From positions 17,354-81,353 of the forward strand of contig CAINED010000084.1 in NCBI GenBank assembly GCA_903847605.1: a stretch of 64,000 nucleotides of DNA. The letters run 5' to 3'. This DNA is from an uncultured Hyphomicrobiales bacterium (GTDB lineage Bacteria; Pseudomonadota; Alphaproteobacteria; Rhizobiales; Beijerinckiaceae). How positions within the stretch are numbered: the first letter of the stretch is position 1; each line of letters starts with the position of its first letter. Below, one piece after another: positions 17,680 to 26,022 of the stretch. The notes beneath the pieces were generated by a model. It ran no database searches. It was given only the letters and a program-made list of their open reading frames with translations, and was not told the DNA's origin. Made by a program: the position numbers and the translations under genes.

Positions 17680-19749
17680 TTGGGCAATTGGCTTGTGGGC
17701 GTGGATACAGGCGGTACGTTCACGGATCTGATTGCCGTCGAGCAGGCCTCCGGACAAATGCGCCGCGCAAAGGTTCCATCGGTTCCTGCAGATCCTTCGA
17801 CAGCGGTTCTCGACGCGCTCGGAAAGCTTTTCGAAACAGGCGTCGCGCCTCAGGAAATCTCACTTTTCGTTCATGGCACTACAGTTGCGACCAACGCCTT
17901 ACTCGAAGGCAAGGGCGTCAAGACCGGCCTCATCATCACCAAAGGTTTTCGTGCAGTGTATGAGGCGCGGGGATGGTCGCAGCCCACGGGGAGCGATCTT
18001 CTCGATACATTTTATCGCAAACCGCCGCTGCTCGCGCCGCAGTCGTTGACGGAAGAGGCCGAAGAGAGGCTGGACTTTCAGGGTTCGGCCGTGACGCCGC
18101 TCAATGAGGAGGCGCTGCGGCAATCCGTGCGCCGACTTAAGAACAAGGGCGTCGAAGCGATTGCCGTGTGTTTCCTGTTTTCTTTCATCAATCCCATGCA
18201 CGAGCGCCGCGCGGGCGAAATCATAGCCGAGGAAGCGCCTGACTGCCGCATTTCGCTTTCCTCTTATGTGTTGCCGGTGATCCGCGAGTATCCGCGGCTT
18301 TCGACGACTGTCATCGACGCTTACGTCGGGCCGAAAATAGCGTCCTATCTGTTGCGCCTCGAAAGCAATCTGGTGAAGCTCGGGCTAACGACGCCGCAGC
18401 TCTTCCTGATGCAATCGAATGGCGGGCTCATGCGGATTTCGTTGGGCGCGCGTCATCCCAACCAGACTCTTTTGTCGGGGCCGGCGGCTGGCGTCATCGC
18501 GGGCGTCGAACTTGCACGGATGACGCAGCGTTCGCATGTCATCACCTTCGACATGGGCGGCACCTCGACCGACATCAGCGTGATTGTCGATGGCCGCATG
18601 CTGGAAACGACGCAGGGGCAGATTGCCGGGCAGGATATCGGTACGCCCATGCTCAAAGTACGCACGCTCGGAGCGGGTGGCGGCACGATTGCCTGGATCG
18701 GCAAGGATGGCTTGCTGAAAGTCGGCCCTCGCAGTTCCGGCTCGGCGCCGGGCCCAGCCTGTTACGGACGCGGTGGCGTCGAGCCGACCGTTACCGACGC
18801 CAATGTCGTGCTTGGCGCCCTGGGCGCCGGCAATCTGCTTGCCGGTTCGCTGCAACTGGACAGGGAGAAGGCGAGCCTTGCTGTTGATACAGTCGCGCGT
18901 CCGCTCGGTCTTTCCACGGTGGAAGGCGCGGCCGGCATATTGCGCATCGTCAATACGCAAATGGCGGTCGACCTGCGATTGTCGCTGCAGGAGCAGGGTC
19001 AGGATCCGCGTAAATTCGCGCTTGTGGCCTTCGGCGGGGCAGGGCCGCTGCATGCCGCCGTTCTCGCGCGAGCGGTCGGCATTCCCACGGTTCTCGTGCC
19101 GATGTCGCCCGGACTGAACTGCGCGATGGGCATGTTGCAAACCAATGTGCGCCACTCCTACCTCAAGTCCGAAATGGGGGCGCTCAACAATTTTCCGGCA
19201 GCGCGTATCAACGAAGTGTTCGCCGAACTCGAGACGCAGGCGATGGAAGAGGCGAGGATCGAGGGATTTTCGCCCGATGCCGTGACGCTGACACGCATGC
19301 TGGATCTGCGCTATCCGCACCAGGGCTATACGTTGCCTGTCGAATGTCCCAAAGGACTCGAAGACGCGGGCAAGTCAGCGCTCAAGAAAGCCTTCGACGA
19401 GATCCATCATCAGGTCTACGGCCAGTCGGCGCCAAAGGAGGGCGCGGAGATCGTGACATTCCGCCTGCAGTCGGAAATCGCGATTCCGAAGTTCAATGTT
19501 CCCACGCTTGCTAAAGGCGATGGAAATCCGGCGCGGGCGTTGACCGGCGAACGCAATCTCTACGATCTCGAGCGCAAGGAATTCCTGCTGGCGAAGACCT
19601 ACGACCGCAGCCGCTTGCTAGCGGGCGATGTTGTCATGGGCCCCGCGATTATCGACCAGTTCGATTCAACGATTGTCGTTCCGGCCGGGCAGAAGGCCGC
19701 GACGGACGTTTCCGGCACATTGATCATCACCTCCAGCGAGGCACAATGA
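17680..19749 (+). CDS. hyuA: Hydantoinase/oxoprolinase A family protein (HyuA), 689 aa
   Basis: ATP-dependent cyclic amide (hydantoin, 5-oxoproline, N-methylhydantoin) hydrolase subunit A, also related to acetone/acetophenone carboxylase subunits. Actin-like ATPase motifs: GVDTGGTFTDLIAVE near the start, FVHGTTVATNALLEGKG and ITFDMGGTSTDISVI. The start is probably the TTG at 17680, which sits five bases after GGGGAGG and yields the family N-terminus LVGVDTGGTF at the right distance; a longer frame to 17617 lacks a ribosome-binding site. The HyuB gene overlaps its stop (ATGA). The substrate is unknown. Confidence 0.9.
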   Translation: MGNWLVGVDTGGTFTDLIAVEQASGQMRRAKVPSVPADPSTAVLDALGKLFETGVAPQEISLFVHGTTVATNALLEGKGVKTGLIITKGFRAVYEARGWSQPTGSDLLDTFYRKPPLLAPQSLTEEAEERLDFQGSAVTPLNEEALRQSVRRLKNKGVEAIAVCFLFSFINPMHERRAGEIIAEEAPDCRISLSSYVLPVIREYPRLSTTVIDAYVGPKIASYLLRLESNLVKLGLTTPQLFLMQSNGGLMRISLGARHPNQTLLSGPAAGVIAGVELARMTQRSHVITFDMGGTSTDISVIVDGRMLETTQGQIAGQDIGTPMLKVRTLGAGGGTIAWIGKDGLLKVGPRSSGSAPGPACYGRGGVEPTVTDANVVLGALGAGNLLAGSLQLDREKASLAVDTVARPLGLSTVEGAAGILRIVNTQMAVDLRLSLQEQGQDPRKFALVAFGGAGPLHAAVLARAVGIPTVLVPMSPGLNCAMGMLQTNVRHSYLKSEMGALNNFPAARINEVFAELETQAMEEARIEGFSPDAVTLTRMLDLRYPHQGYTLPVECPKGLEDAGKSALKKAFDEIHHQVYGQSAPKEGAEIVTFRLQSEIAIPKFNVPTLAKGDGNPARALTGERNLYDLERKEFLLAKTYDRSRLLAGDVVMGPAIIDQFDSTIVVPAGQKAATDVSGTLIITSSEAQ

Positions 19750-21434
19750 ACGTCGATCCCGTCACGACCGAAGTCGTCGCCAGCCGGCTGCGCGAAAGCG
19801 CCTCCACGATGGAATACGCGCTCTATCACAGTGGCTATTCGCCGATCCTGCGCGAGTCCAAAGATGGCACCGCCGGCATCACGGATGCACGCGGACGCGT
19901 GGTGATGTTGAGCGGAGGCCTGCAGTATCACTTCACGGCCTACCAGCAGGCGGTGCAGGCGGTGCTTGCGCGTTATCCCGCCGAAAAGCTGAAACCGGGC
20001 GAGAGCTTTATCACCAACGATCCCTATAAGAGCGGCAGCCCGCATGCGCCGGATTTTTGCGCCATCACGCCAGCCTTTCACGGCGGGGAACTGATCGGCT
20101 TCGGCGTGAGCCTTGCGCACAAGTCTGATATTGGCGGACTCGTGCCGGGATCATCGGGCGCTGCGGCGCGTGAAATCTATCACGACGGAATTCTTTTTCC
20201 GCCGGTGCGGTTTCAAACGGAGAACGGGATCGAAGAATCCATCGAAGCCATCATCGCTAACAACAGCCGCGTGCCAGACGTCGTGCTTGGCGATTTGCGG
20301 GCGCAAGTTGGCTGTACGCGCGTTGGCTGCCGCAAGCTCGCAGAGCTTTGCGACGAATATGGCCGCGACGTTGTGCTCGAGGTCATGCAGAGGCTGATCG
20401 GGCTCACGGCCGCGCGGGTGCGCAGCGAGTTTGAGTCCTGGCCTGATGGCGTCGGCGAAGCCGAAGGCTTTCTCGATCATGACGGCGTCGACAAGGACAA
20501 GCCGATCCGTATTGCCGTTCGCGCGGAGAAGAAGGCCGGGCGTCTGAAGCTTGATTTCACGGGAACGTCTGCGCAGGCGCAGGGGCCGGTCAATCTTGTT
20601 TCGGCGACCGCGCAAGCGGCCTCCCTCGTTGCCGTTCTTTCATCCTGCGATCCAACGATCCCGGTGAACTTCGGATTGCGCGAAGCGATCGACTTCGTCC
20701 TCCCCGAAGGCACGATCGTCAATCCCCTGCATCCGGCAACCGTCAATCATTACTATCCGACGGCGCATCTCATCTATGCGACGGTGCTGTCGGCGCTGGC
20801 GAAGATCAATCCCAAACGCGCCGTTGCGCCTTCAGGGCTTGGTTCGGGCGCCGTCACGATCGGTTATCGCAAGGCGCGCAGCGGCAAGCCTGCGGTGCTC
20901 TACGAACTGTTGAATACATCGCTCGGCGCGACCAGCACCCATGATGGCACGTCCATCGTGATGTCGATGAACCATTTTACGCCCGGCGCTCCCGTCGAAA
21001 TCTTCGAAAGCGAATATCCAATCCGCGTGCGTTCGTTTCAGATCATTCAGGATTCGGCGGGGGCAGGGCGCTATCGCGGGGGCATGGGCTATGCGCGCGA
21101 GTTCGAAGTGCTCGAGGATTCGGTTCTGACGGTGCGGTCGGCCAATCACAAATTCGCCTCGCAAGGCGTCGAGGGCGGCTTGTCGCCACCGCCGTCAAGC
21201 GTCGTGCTCAATCCCGGACGCAAGGACGAGGAATCCCTCGGGCCGCTCGAGACACGCTTGCTCCATGCAGGAGATGTCATTCGCTTCGTGCGCAGCGGTG
21301 GCGCGGGTTTCGGTCCGCCAAATGAGCGCAGTGAGGAGGCGGTGATCGAAGATGTTAAGAACGGTTATGTCTCCGCTCATGCAGCTGCGAAAGTGTACGG
21401 CAGGGTTATTGAAGACAACGGCGACGGAGATTGA
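19746..21434 (+). CDS. hyuB: Hydantoinase B/oxoprolinase family protein (HyuB), 562 aa
   Basis: Partner subunit of HyuA. It begins MNVDPVTTEVVASRLRESAS, as HyuB-type proteins do, and contains the family segments SFITNDPYKSGSPHAPDFC, GFGVSLAHKSDIGG and the C-terminal QDSAGAGRYRGGMGYAREF. HyuA and HyuB together hydrolyse cyclic imide/lactam bonds at the expense of ATP. Start overlaps the HyuA stop by four bases. Length is usual for the family. Two related subunits also occur in acetophenone-type carboxylases, but no third small subunit gene is present here. Confidence 0.94.
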   Translation: MNVDPVTTEVVASRLRESASTMEYALYHSGYSPILRESKDGTAGITDARGRVVMLSGGLQYHFTAYQQAVQAVLARYPAEKLKPGESFITNDPYKSGSPHAPDFCAITPAFHGGELIGFGVSLAHKSDIGGLVPGSSGAAAREIYHDGILFPPVRFQTENGIEESIEAIIANNSRVPDVVLGDLRAQVGCTRVGCRKLAELCDEYGRDVVLEVMQRLIGLTAARVRSEFESWPDGVGEAEGFLDHDGVDKDKPIRIAVRAEKKAGRLKLDFTGTSAQAQGPVNLVSATAQAASLVAVLSSCDPTIPVNFGLREAIDFVLPEGTIVNPLHPATVNHYYPTAHLIYATVLSALAKINPKRAVAPSGLGSGAVTIGYRKARSGKPAVLYELLNTSLGATSTHDGTSIVMSMNHFTPGAPVEIFESEYPIRVRSFQIIQDSAGAGRYRGGMGYAREFEVLEDSVLTVRSANHKFASQGVEGGLSPPPSSVVLNPGRKDEESLGPLETRLLHAGDVIRFVRSGGAGFGPPNERSEEAVIEDVKNGYVSAHAAAKVYGRVIEDNGDGD

Positions 21435-21534
21435 TGGGATTTGTTCGATCTTCGGCATCAGGTCGTTCGAATGCCGGCGTAAGATATTGCAAGCAGAGGG
21501 CGCAGGAGCCGCGCGGAAAAACAGGCGAGGAAAA

Positions 21535-22377
21535 ATGACGCAGCAGGCGATCGGATCGGCAGCCGTGATCGGCCTTGGAAAAATGGGAAGCGCTGTGGCG
21601 CGTCATCTTGCTGGCGCTGGCATACATGTCGCCGGATTCGATATCGAACCCGCGGCGATTTCGCGATTGAAAAGCTCAGGCGTTCGCGCTGCGGTTTCTG
21701 CGGCCGACGCTGCGAAGGGATGCGATCTTGTCATCGTGCTCACGGCCTTTGAAGAACAGGTTGCCGATGTTCTCTTCGGTTCGGACGGTGTTTCGGAAGG
21801 CGCGGCAAAAGGGACAATAGTCGGGGTCGCATCGACCATATCGCCGAGCGCGATGCGCGCTTTTGCCGAGCGGCTCGAAAAATCCGGATTGATCCCGCTC
21901 GATATTCCGCTTTGCCGCGGTGAGCCGGCGGCGGAGGCTGGCAAGCTGCTCATTACGGGCGGTGGCGACAAGACTGCATTTGAACGATGCAGGCCCGCCT
22001 TCGCAACCTTCGCAAACGATATCTATCACCTCGGGCCGGCCGGCAGCGGTCAGGTGGGCAAGATGGTCAACAATCTCATCCTTTGGGCTTGTCTGATCGG
22101 AAATCACGAGGGTCTTGCTCTCGGCGAGAAATTCGGCATCGATCCCGAAGCGATGCGCGACATGCTGCTCGCCAGCAGCGCCGACAATTGGGCCCTGAGG
22201 GAGCGGATCAATTTTGGCGGCATGCCGTGGCCGTGGGCGGAAAAAGATATGATGATCGTTCTGCAAGAAGCAGATCACATGCGTATTGCCTTGCCCCTGA
22301 GCGGCACGCTCAAGGAGGTCGTCAAGGGCGTCAAGCTTTCGCGCGGAGATTTTTCCGGCGTCCTCGCCAAACACTGA
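21535..22377 (+). CDS. NAD(P)-dependent oxidoreductase, 3-hydroxyisobutyrate dehydrogenase family, 280 aa
   Basis: Beta-hydroxyacid dehydrogenase/imine-reductase superfamily. The Rossmann motif GLGKMGSAVARHL is at residues 13-25 and the catalytic Lys176 lies in GSGQVGKMVNNLI. The usual DAPVSGG substrate loop is replaced by DIPLCRGE (residues 123-130), which changes the residues that bind the carboxylate. Start at the ATG at 21535 (after GGCGAGGAAAA) fits the Rossmann start; the frame remains open further upstream within hyuB. It is third in the hyuAB operon, so the substrate is probably a product of ring opening. Confidence 0.92.
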   Translation: MTQQAIGSAAVIGLGKMGSAVARHLAGAGIHVAGFDIEPAAISRLKSSGVRAAVSAADAAKGCDLVIVLTAFEEQVADVLFGSDGVSEGAAKGTIVGVASTISPSAMRAFAERLEKSGLIPLDIPLCRGEPAAEAGKLLITGGGDKTAFERCRPAFATFANDIYHLGPAGSGQVGKMVNNLILWACLIGNHEGLALGEKFGIDPEAMRDMLLASSADNWALRERINFGGMPWPWAEKDMMIVLQEADHMRIALPLSGTLKEVVKGVKLSRGDFSGVLAKH

Positions 22378-22392
22378 CAGGGTAACCACGCA

Positions 22393-23508
22393 ATGGCCCG
22401 GCCGAACACGAGGATGGATAGTCCGAACAAATTCAAGATCGGACTATTTGGAATGAACTGCAACGGCGGTCTCACCATGACCAAAGCGCCCGAGCGCTGG
22501 GATCAGAAATGGGAGAACAATGTTCGCGCAGCCCAACTCGCCGAAGCCGCCGGACTCGAGTTCCTGTTACCGATCGGCCGCTGGCATGGCTACAAGGGCG
22601 AAACCGATACTGAGGGCACGACGTGGGAGACGCTGGTGTGGGCCGCGGGTCTTCTCGGCGCAACCAGGGAAATTTCGGCCTTCTGCACGCTGCACGTGTC
22701 CTTCGCGAATCCTGTCTTCGCGGCCAAGCAGATCGTGACGGCAGACCATATCGGCGCCGGCCGCTTTGGCATCAATATCGTCTCGGGCTGGAATCGGGGC
22801 GAATTCGCGATGTTCGGCATATCGCTCGGCGAACATGACGATCGCTACGCCTACACCGAAGAATGGGTCGATATTGTCGAACGTATCTGGCGCGAAGAGG
22901 AGCCGTTCGATCATAAAGGCCGGTTCTTCGAACTCAAGGGCGTACTCGGCAAGCCGAAGCCCGTAGGTGGAGAACGTCCTCTCCTCATGAGCGCCGGCGC
23001 ATCGCCGGCTGGGCGCGCATTTGCGGCGCGTCATGCAGATTGCCTGTTCATGGCAATCTATGATTTCGACGCACTGCCTCGTGACATCAGCAGCTTGCGC
23101 GCTCTTGCGCCAGCGGACCGTAATCCCGGCGTGTACGCGAGCGGTCATCTGTTTACGCGCCGGACGGAAAAGGAAACAAAGGAGTGGTATGATTATATCG
23201 TTCACGAGCAGGGCGATTGGGAAGCTGCCGAGCATATCGTTCGCATTCGCATAGCCGGGGGAAGCCAGTCCGTGCCGGCGAGCGTCATTCGTGAGCGCAC
23301 CGCGCAGATGGTCGCGGGCATTGGCACATCGCCTATAGTCGGCAGTTACGATCAGGTTGCCGAGAAAATGAAATACCTGAGCGATGCCGGGCTCAACGGG
23401 ATTGCGCTTGGTCTGGTCAATTACATCGACGAGTTTCCGATTCTTCAGAACGAGATTCTGCCACGACTGGAACGGCTCGGGTTGCGTCAGCCATTTCATT
23501 CGCATTGA
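22393..23508 (+). CDS. LLM class flavin-dependent oxidoreductase, RutA/SfnG-like, 371 aa
   Basis: A luciferase-like monooxygenase of a different branch from the other three. The segments LLPIGRWHGYKGETD, LGATREISAFCTLHVS and GRFGINIVSGWNRGEFAMFG parallel pyrimidine monooxygenase RutA and dimethylsulfone monooxygenase SfnG. RutA opens the uracil ring by oxidative C-N cleavage, so a related amide or imide cleavage fits the neighbouring HyuAB. It ends in the TGATG overlap with the following FAD monooxygenase. Substrate unproven; the subfamily assignment is by eye. Confidence 0.92.
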   Translation: MARPNTRMDSPNKFKIGLFGMNCNGGLTMTKAPERWDQKWENNVRAAQLAEAAGLEFLLPIGRWHGYKGETDTEGTTWETLVWAAGLLGATREISAFCTLHVSFANPVFAAKQIVTADHIGAGRFGINIVSGWNRGEFAMFGISLGEHDDRYAYTEEWVDIVERIWREEEPFDHKGRFFELKGVLGKPKPVGGERPLLMSAGASPAGRAFAARHADCLFMAIYDFDALPRDISSLRALAPADRNPGVYASGHLFTRRTEKETKEWYDYIVHEQGDWEAAEHIVRIRIAGGSQSVPASVIRERTAQMVAGIGTSPIVGSYDQVAEKMKYLSDAGLNGIALGLVNYIDEFPILQNEILPRLERLGLRQPFHSH

Positions 23509-25166
23509 TGGCTTCGGTCATGCCTGACAGTCCGGCGCGCAAGCGCATACCGCAGGTTCTCATCGCCGGTGCGGGGCCAATCGGGCTTTTCTTCGCAGCC
23601 GATCTGGCGTGGCGCGGCGTTGCCGTTCTCGTCGTCGATCCGCAGGTCGATGTCGTCGCCCACCCCCGAGCCATTTCCATCGGCGTGCGCAGCATGGAGC
23701 ATTTTCGCCGGCTTGGGCTCGATCAGAAAGTGATCGATGCCGGGGTGCCCCGAGATCAGGCGCTGGATGTGGTCTATGTGACGCGCATGCTGTCGCGGGA
23801 AATCTTCCGCTTCCGCATTCCCTCCATCGAGGATCTCGGTAAACGGCATGCGGAGCTGGCGCAAGCCATTCCCGAAGTTGCGGCGTCTCCCTATTACAAG
23901 ACATGGACTGCGCAAGCGCCGCTTGAGCGCATGTTGCGCTCCCATTTGCAGGATAACGAACTGGTCGAACTTCGGCTTGGCTGGCGGCTGGATTCATTTC
24001 GTGAGACCGCAGAGGGCATGGAGGCCGTCATCGTCGAGAACGCGAGCGGACGGCGCGAAGCCGTCACCGCCGATTATCTTGCAGGATGCGACGGCGCGCG
24101 CAGCACCGTACGTACCCAACTCGGCATCCCGCTTGAGGGCCGCGGCACGCTCGGCAGCGCGCTGGGTCTGTATTTTCGGGCGCCGCAGTTGCGTGTGCTG
24201 CTCGGCAGAGGCGCGGGCGTTATGTACTGGCCGCTCGCGCCGGGCTGCGGCGGCACGATCTACACGATCGATGGCGGCGACGAATGGGTGTTCAATCGTT
24301 ATTTCGCAGCGGACGAGACGCCGTCCGTCGCCGATCCCGTCGGCGTTATCAAAGCCGCGATCGGGCGCGACATCGATGTCGAACTGATTTCGGCGCTCGA
24401 CTGGCAGCCGCGCCAGCTGGTCGCCAGTTCATATGGGACGGATCGCGTCTTTCTGGCGGGGGATGCCTGCCATCTCTTCGTTCCGACTGGCGGGTTGGGC
24501 ATGAATACTGGCATTGGCGATGCCGCCGATCTCGCCTGGAAGATGGAGGCGCGGCTGAAAGGCTGGGGCGGCGAAAATCTGCTGAGGTCATACGAGAAGG
24601 AGCGACGGCCGCAAGGACTGCACAACACGCTGGAAGCCGCCGACAACTATGCGCGCAGCGGCGATATCTCCACCGCCCTCGCCGATATCGAGGACGAAAG
24701 CAGCAAGGGAGATGCGGCGCGCGCGTCACTCGCGGCCAGGCTGCCGCCGAAGATCAAGCATTTTGCGCCGATCGGCGTGCATCTTGGTTATCGGTACGAG
24801 GGTTCGCCACTCATTGTTGCGGATCGGACGGCGCAGCCGCCGCTCGAACCAGCAAATTATGTCCCCACGGCCCGGCCCGGTCATCGCGCGCCGCATGTCT
24901 GGCTCGACGAAAACATTTCGACTCTCGATCTCTTCGGCCGAGGATTCGTGCTTCTGAATTTTGGCGACGCCGACACGAGCGCTTTCGAACGGGCGGCGCG
25001 GGACAGGGGGATGCCGCTGCGCGCGATAGGTCTGCACAGTCGCGAAGCGGCGCAACTTTATGAAAGCCGCCTCGCGCTTGTCAGGCCGGACGGCCACGTC
25101 GCATGGCGCGCAGATGAATGCCCGCTGAATATTGGCAGGATTCTCGACACTGTTTGCGGCGATTAA
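23508..25166 (+). CDS. FAD-dependent monooxygenase (phenol-hydroxylase/TfdB type), 552 aa
   Basis: Class A flavoprotein hydroxylase. GAGPIGLFFAADLAWRG (residues 21-37) binds FAD; AGCDGARSTVRTQLG is the DG motif; RVFLAGDACHLFVPTGGLG is the GD motif, followed by NTGIGDAADLAWK. The C-terminal thioredoxin-like region (residues about 440-552) is that of PheA/TfdB-like enzymes. Such enzymes hydroxylate phenolic or enolic rings with NAD(P)H and O2. ATG at 23508 sits on the TGA of the preceding LLM gene. Last well-supported enzyme in the hyuAB-led operon. Confidence 0.93.
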   Translation: MASVMPDSPARKRIPQVLIAGAGPIGLFFAADLAWRGVAVLVVDPQVDVVAHPRAISIGVRSMEHFRRLGLDQKVIDAGVPRDQALDVVYVTRMLSREIFRFRIPSIEDLGKRHAELAQAIPEVAASPYYKTWTAQAPLERMLRSHLQDNELVELRLGWRLDSFRETAEGMEAVIVENASGRREAVTADYLAGCDGARSTVRTQLGIPLEGRGTLGSALGLYFRAPQLRVLLGRGAGVMYWPLAPGCGGTIYTIDGGDEWVFNRYFAADETPSVADPVGVIKAAIGRDIDVELISALDWQPRQLVASSYGTDRVFLAGDACHLFVPTGGLGMNTGIGDAADLAWKMEARLKGWGGENLLRSYEKERRPQGLHNTLEAADNYARSGDISTALADIEDESSKGDAARASLAARLPPKIKHFAPIGVHLGYRYEGSPLIVADRTAQPPLEPANYVPTARPGHRAPHVWLDENISTLDLFGRGFVLLNFGDADTSAFERAARDRGMPLRAIGLHSREAAQLYESRLALVRPDGHVAWRADECPLNIGRILDTVCGD

Positions 25167-25304
25167 GTGCGGCGCATCTGCGCGGCCGATGTTTATTTTG
25201 CCGTGTCCTCGAATCTGACCGCCATGAACACATTTCCGTCACCGATTCCCATCACTACGCGCGCCGCGAAACGCTCGTGTGCTCGAACTGATGATGATCC
25301 GGCC

Positions 25305-25490
25305 ATGTCCACCATCGTGATGACGCTTCTCTATCTCCTGGGGTCGCTGACGTGGTTCGCGCTGCTGAGCGCGATCTTCTGGCTTGCCGTGCGCGACGGT
25401 CCTGCTGGCGGCGGCCATGTCCTGAAAGGGCCGCGCGGGGCCGCCATGAGCTCGCTTCAGGTGCGCGAAAGCATGTATGGGTCCGCGTGA
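25305..25490 (+). CDS. Small hypothetical membrane protein, 61 aa
   Basis: Short reading frame whose first 30 residues form one hydrophobic segment (STIVMTLLYLLGSLTWFALL then SAIFWLAVR), followed by a Gly/Arg-rich polar tail ending ESMYGSA. The frame can also start at 25224 (MNTFPSPIP) or directly after the upstream stop at 25167. It overlaps the DNA glycosylase start by 14 bases, which suggests coupling. No family recognised; it could be a spurious frame. Confidence 0.35.
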   Translation: MSTIVMTLLYLLGSLTWFALLSAIFWLAVRDGPAGGGHVLKGPRGAAMSSLQVRESMYGSA

Positions 25491-26022
25491 CTTTTTCGAC
25501 CGCGATGTCGTTGACGTTGCCCGCGACCTGATCGGCGCGACGGTGCTTTGCGATGGCGTCGGCGGGCGTATCGTCGAGACCGAGGCCTATGCGCCCGATG
25601 ATCCCGCGTCCCACAGCTTTGCCGGACGCACGGCCCGCAATGCGGCCATGTTCGGCGCCCCGGGCGATGTCTATGTCTATCGCATCTATGGCATGCACTA
25701 CTGCGCGAACATCGTTTGCACGCCGGGCAGCGCGGTCCTCTTGCGTGCGCTCGAGCCGCTGGCCGGGCTCGAAGAGATGAGCGTCCGGCGCGGCGAAGTT
25801 GCGCCGAAGCTGTTGTGCGCGGGACCGGGACGGCTATGCGCCGCCCTCGGGATCGACCTCGGCGCCAATTCCATGAGCGTGGTGCACTCGCCTTTTGCCT
25901 TCGTTCCTGTGAGCGAGCCTTGCACGCACATCACGGGCCCTCGCATTGGAATCACCAAAGCGGCGGATAAGCCGTGGCGTTTCGGTTTGGCAGGCTCTGC
26001 GTTTTTAAGCCGCCGCTTTTGA
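25477..26022 (+). CDS. DNA-3-methyladenine glycosylase (AAG/Mpg family), 181 aa
   Basis: Base-excision repair enzyme that removes alkylated purines. The AAG fold motifs are clear: GRIVETEAYAPDD with catalytic Glu36 and base-stacking Tyr38, SHSFAGRT with His46, VYVYRIYGMHYCANIV, LLCAGPGRLCAALGI, and the C-terminal GPRIGITKAADKPWRF. The length of about 180 aa is normal for bacterial members. ATG at 25477; an ATG four bases upstream is in another frame. It has no obvious relation to the catabolic genes around it. Confidence 0.95.
   Translation: MGPRDFFDRDVVDVARDLIGATVLCDGVGGRIVETEAYAPDDPASHSFAGRTARNAAMFGAPGDVYVYRIYGMHYCANIVCTPGSAVLLRALEPLAGLEEMSVRRGEVAPKLLCAGPGRLCAALGIDLGANSMSVVHSPFAFVPVSEPCTHITGPRIGITKAADKPWRFGLAGSAFLSRRF

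Noticed and set aside
25255..25698. Antisense frame of about 150 codons across the DNA glycosylase start
   Set aside because: Opposite a gene with clear catalytic motifs, and lacks any of its own.
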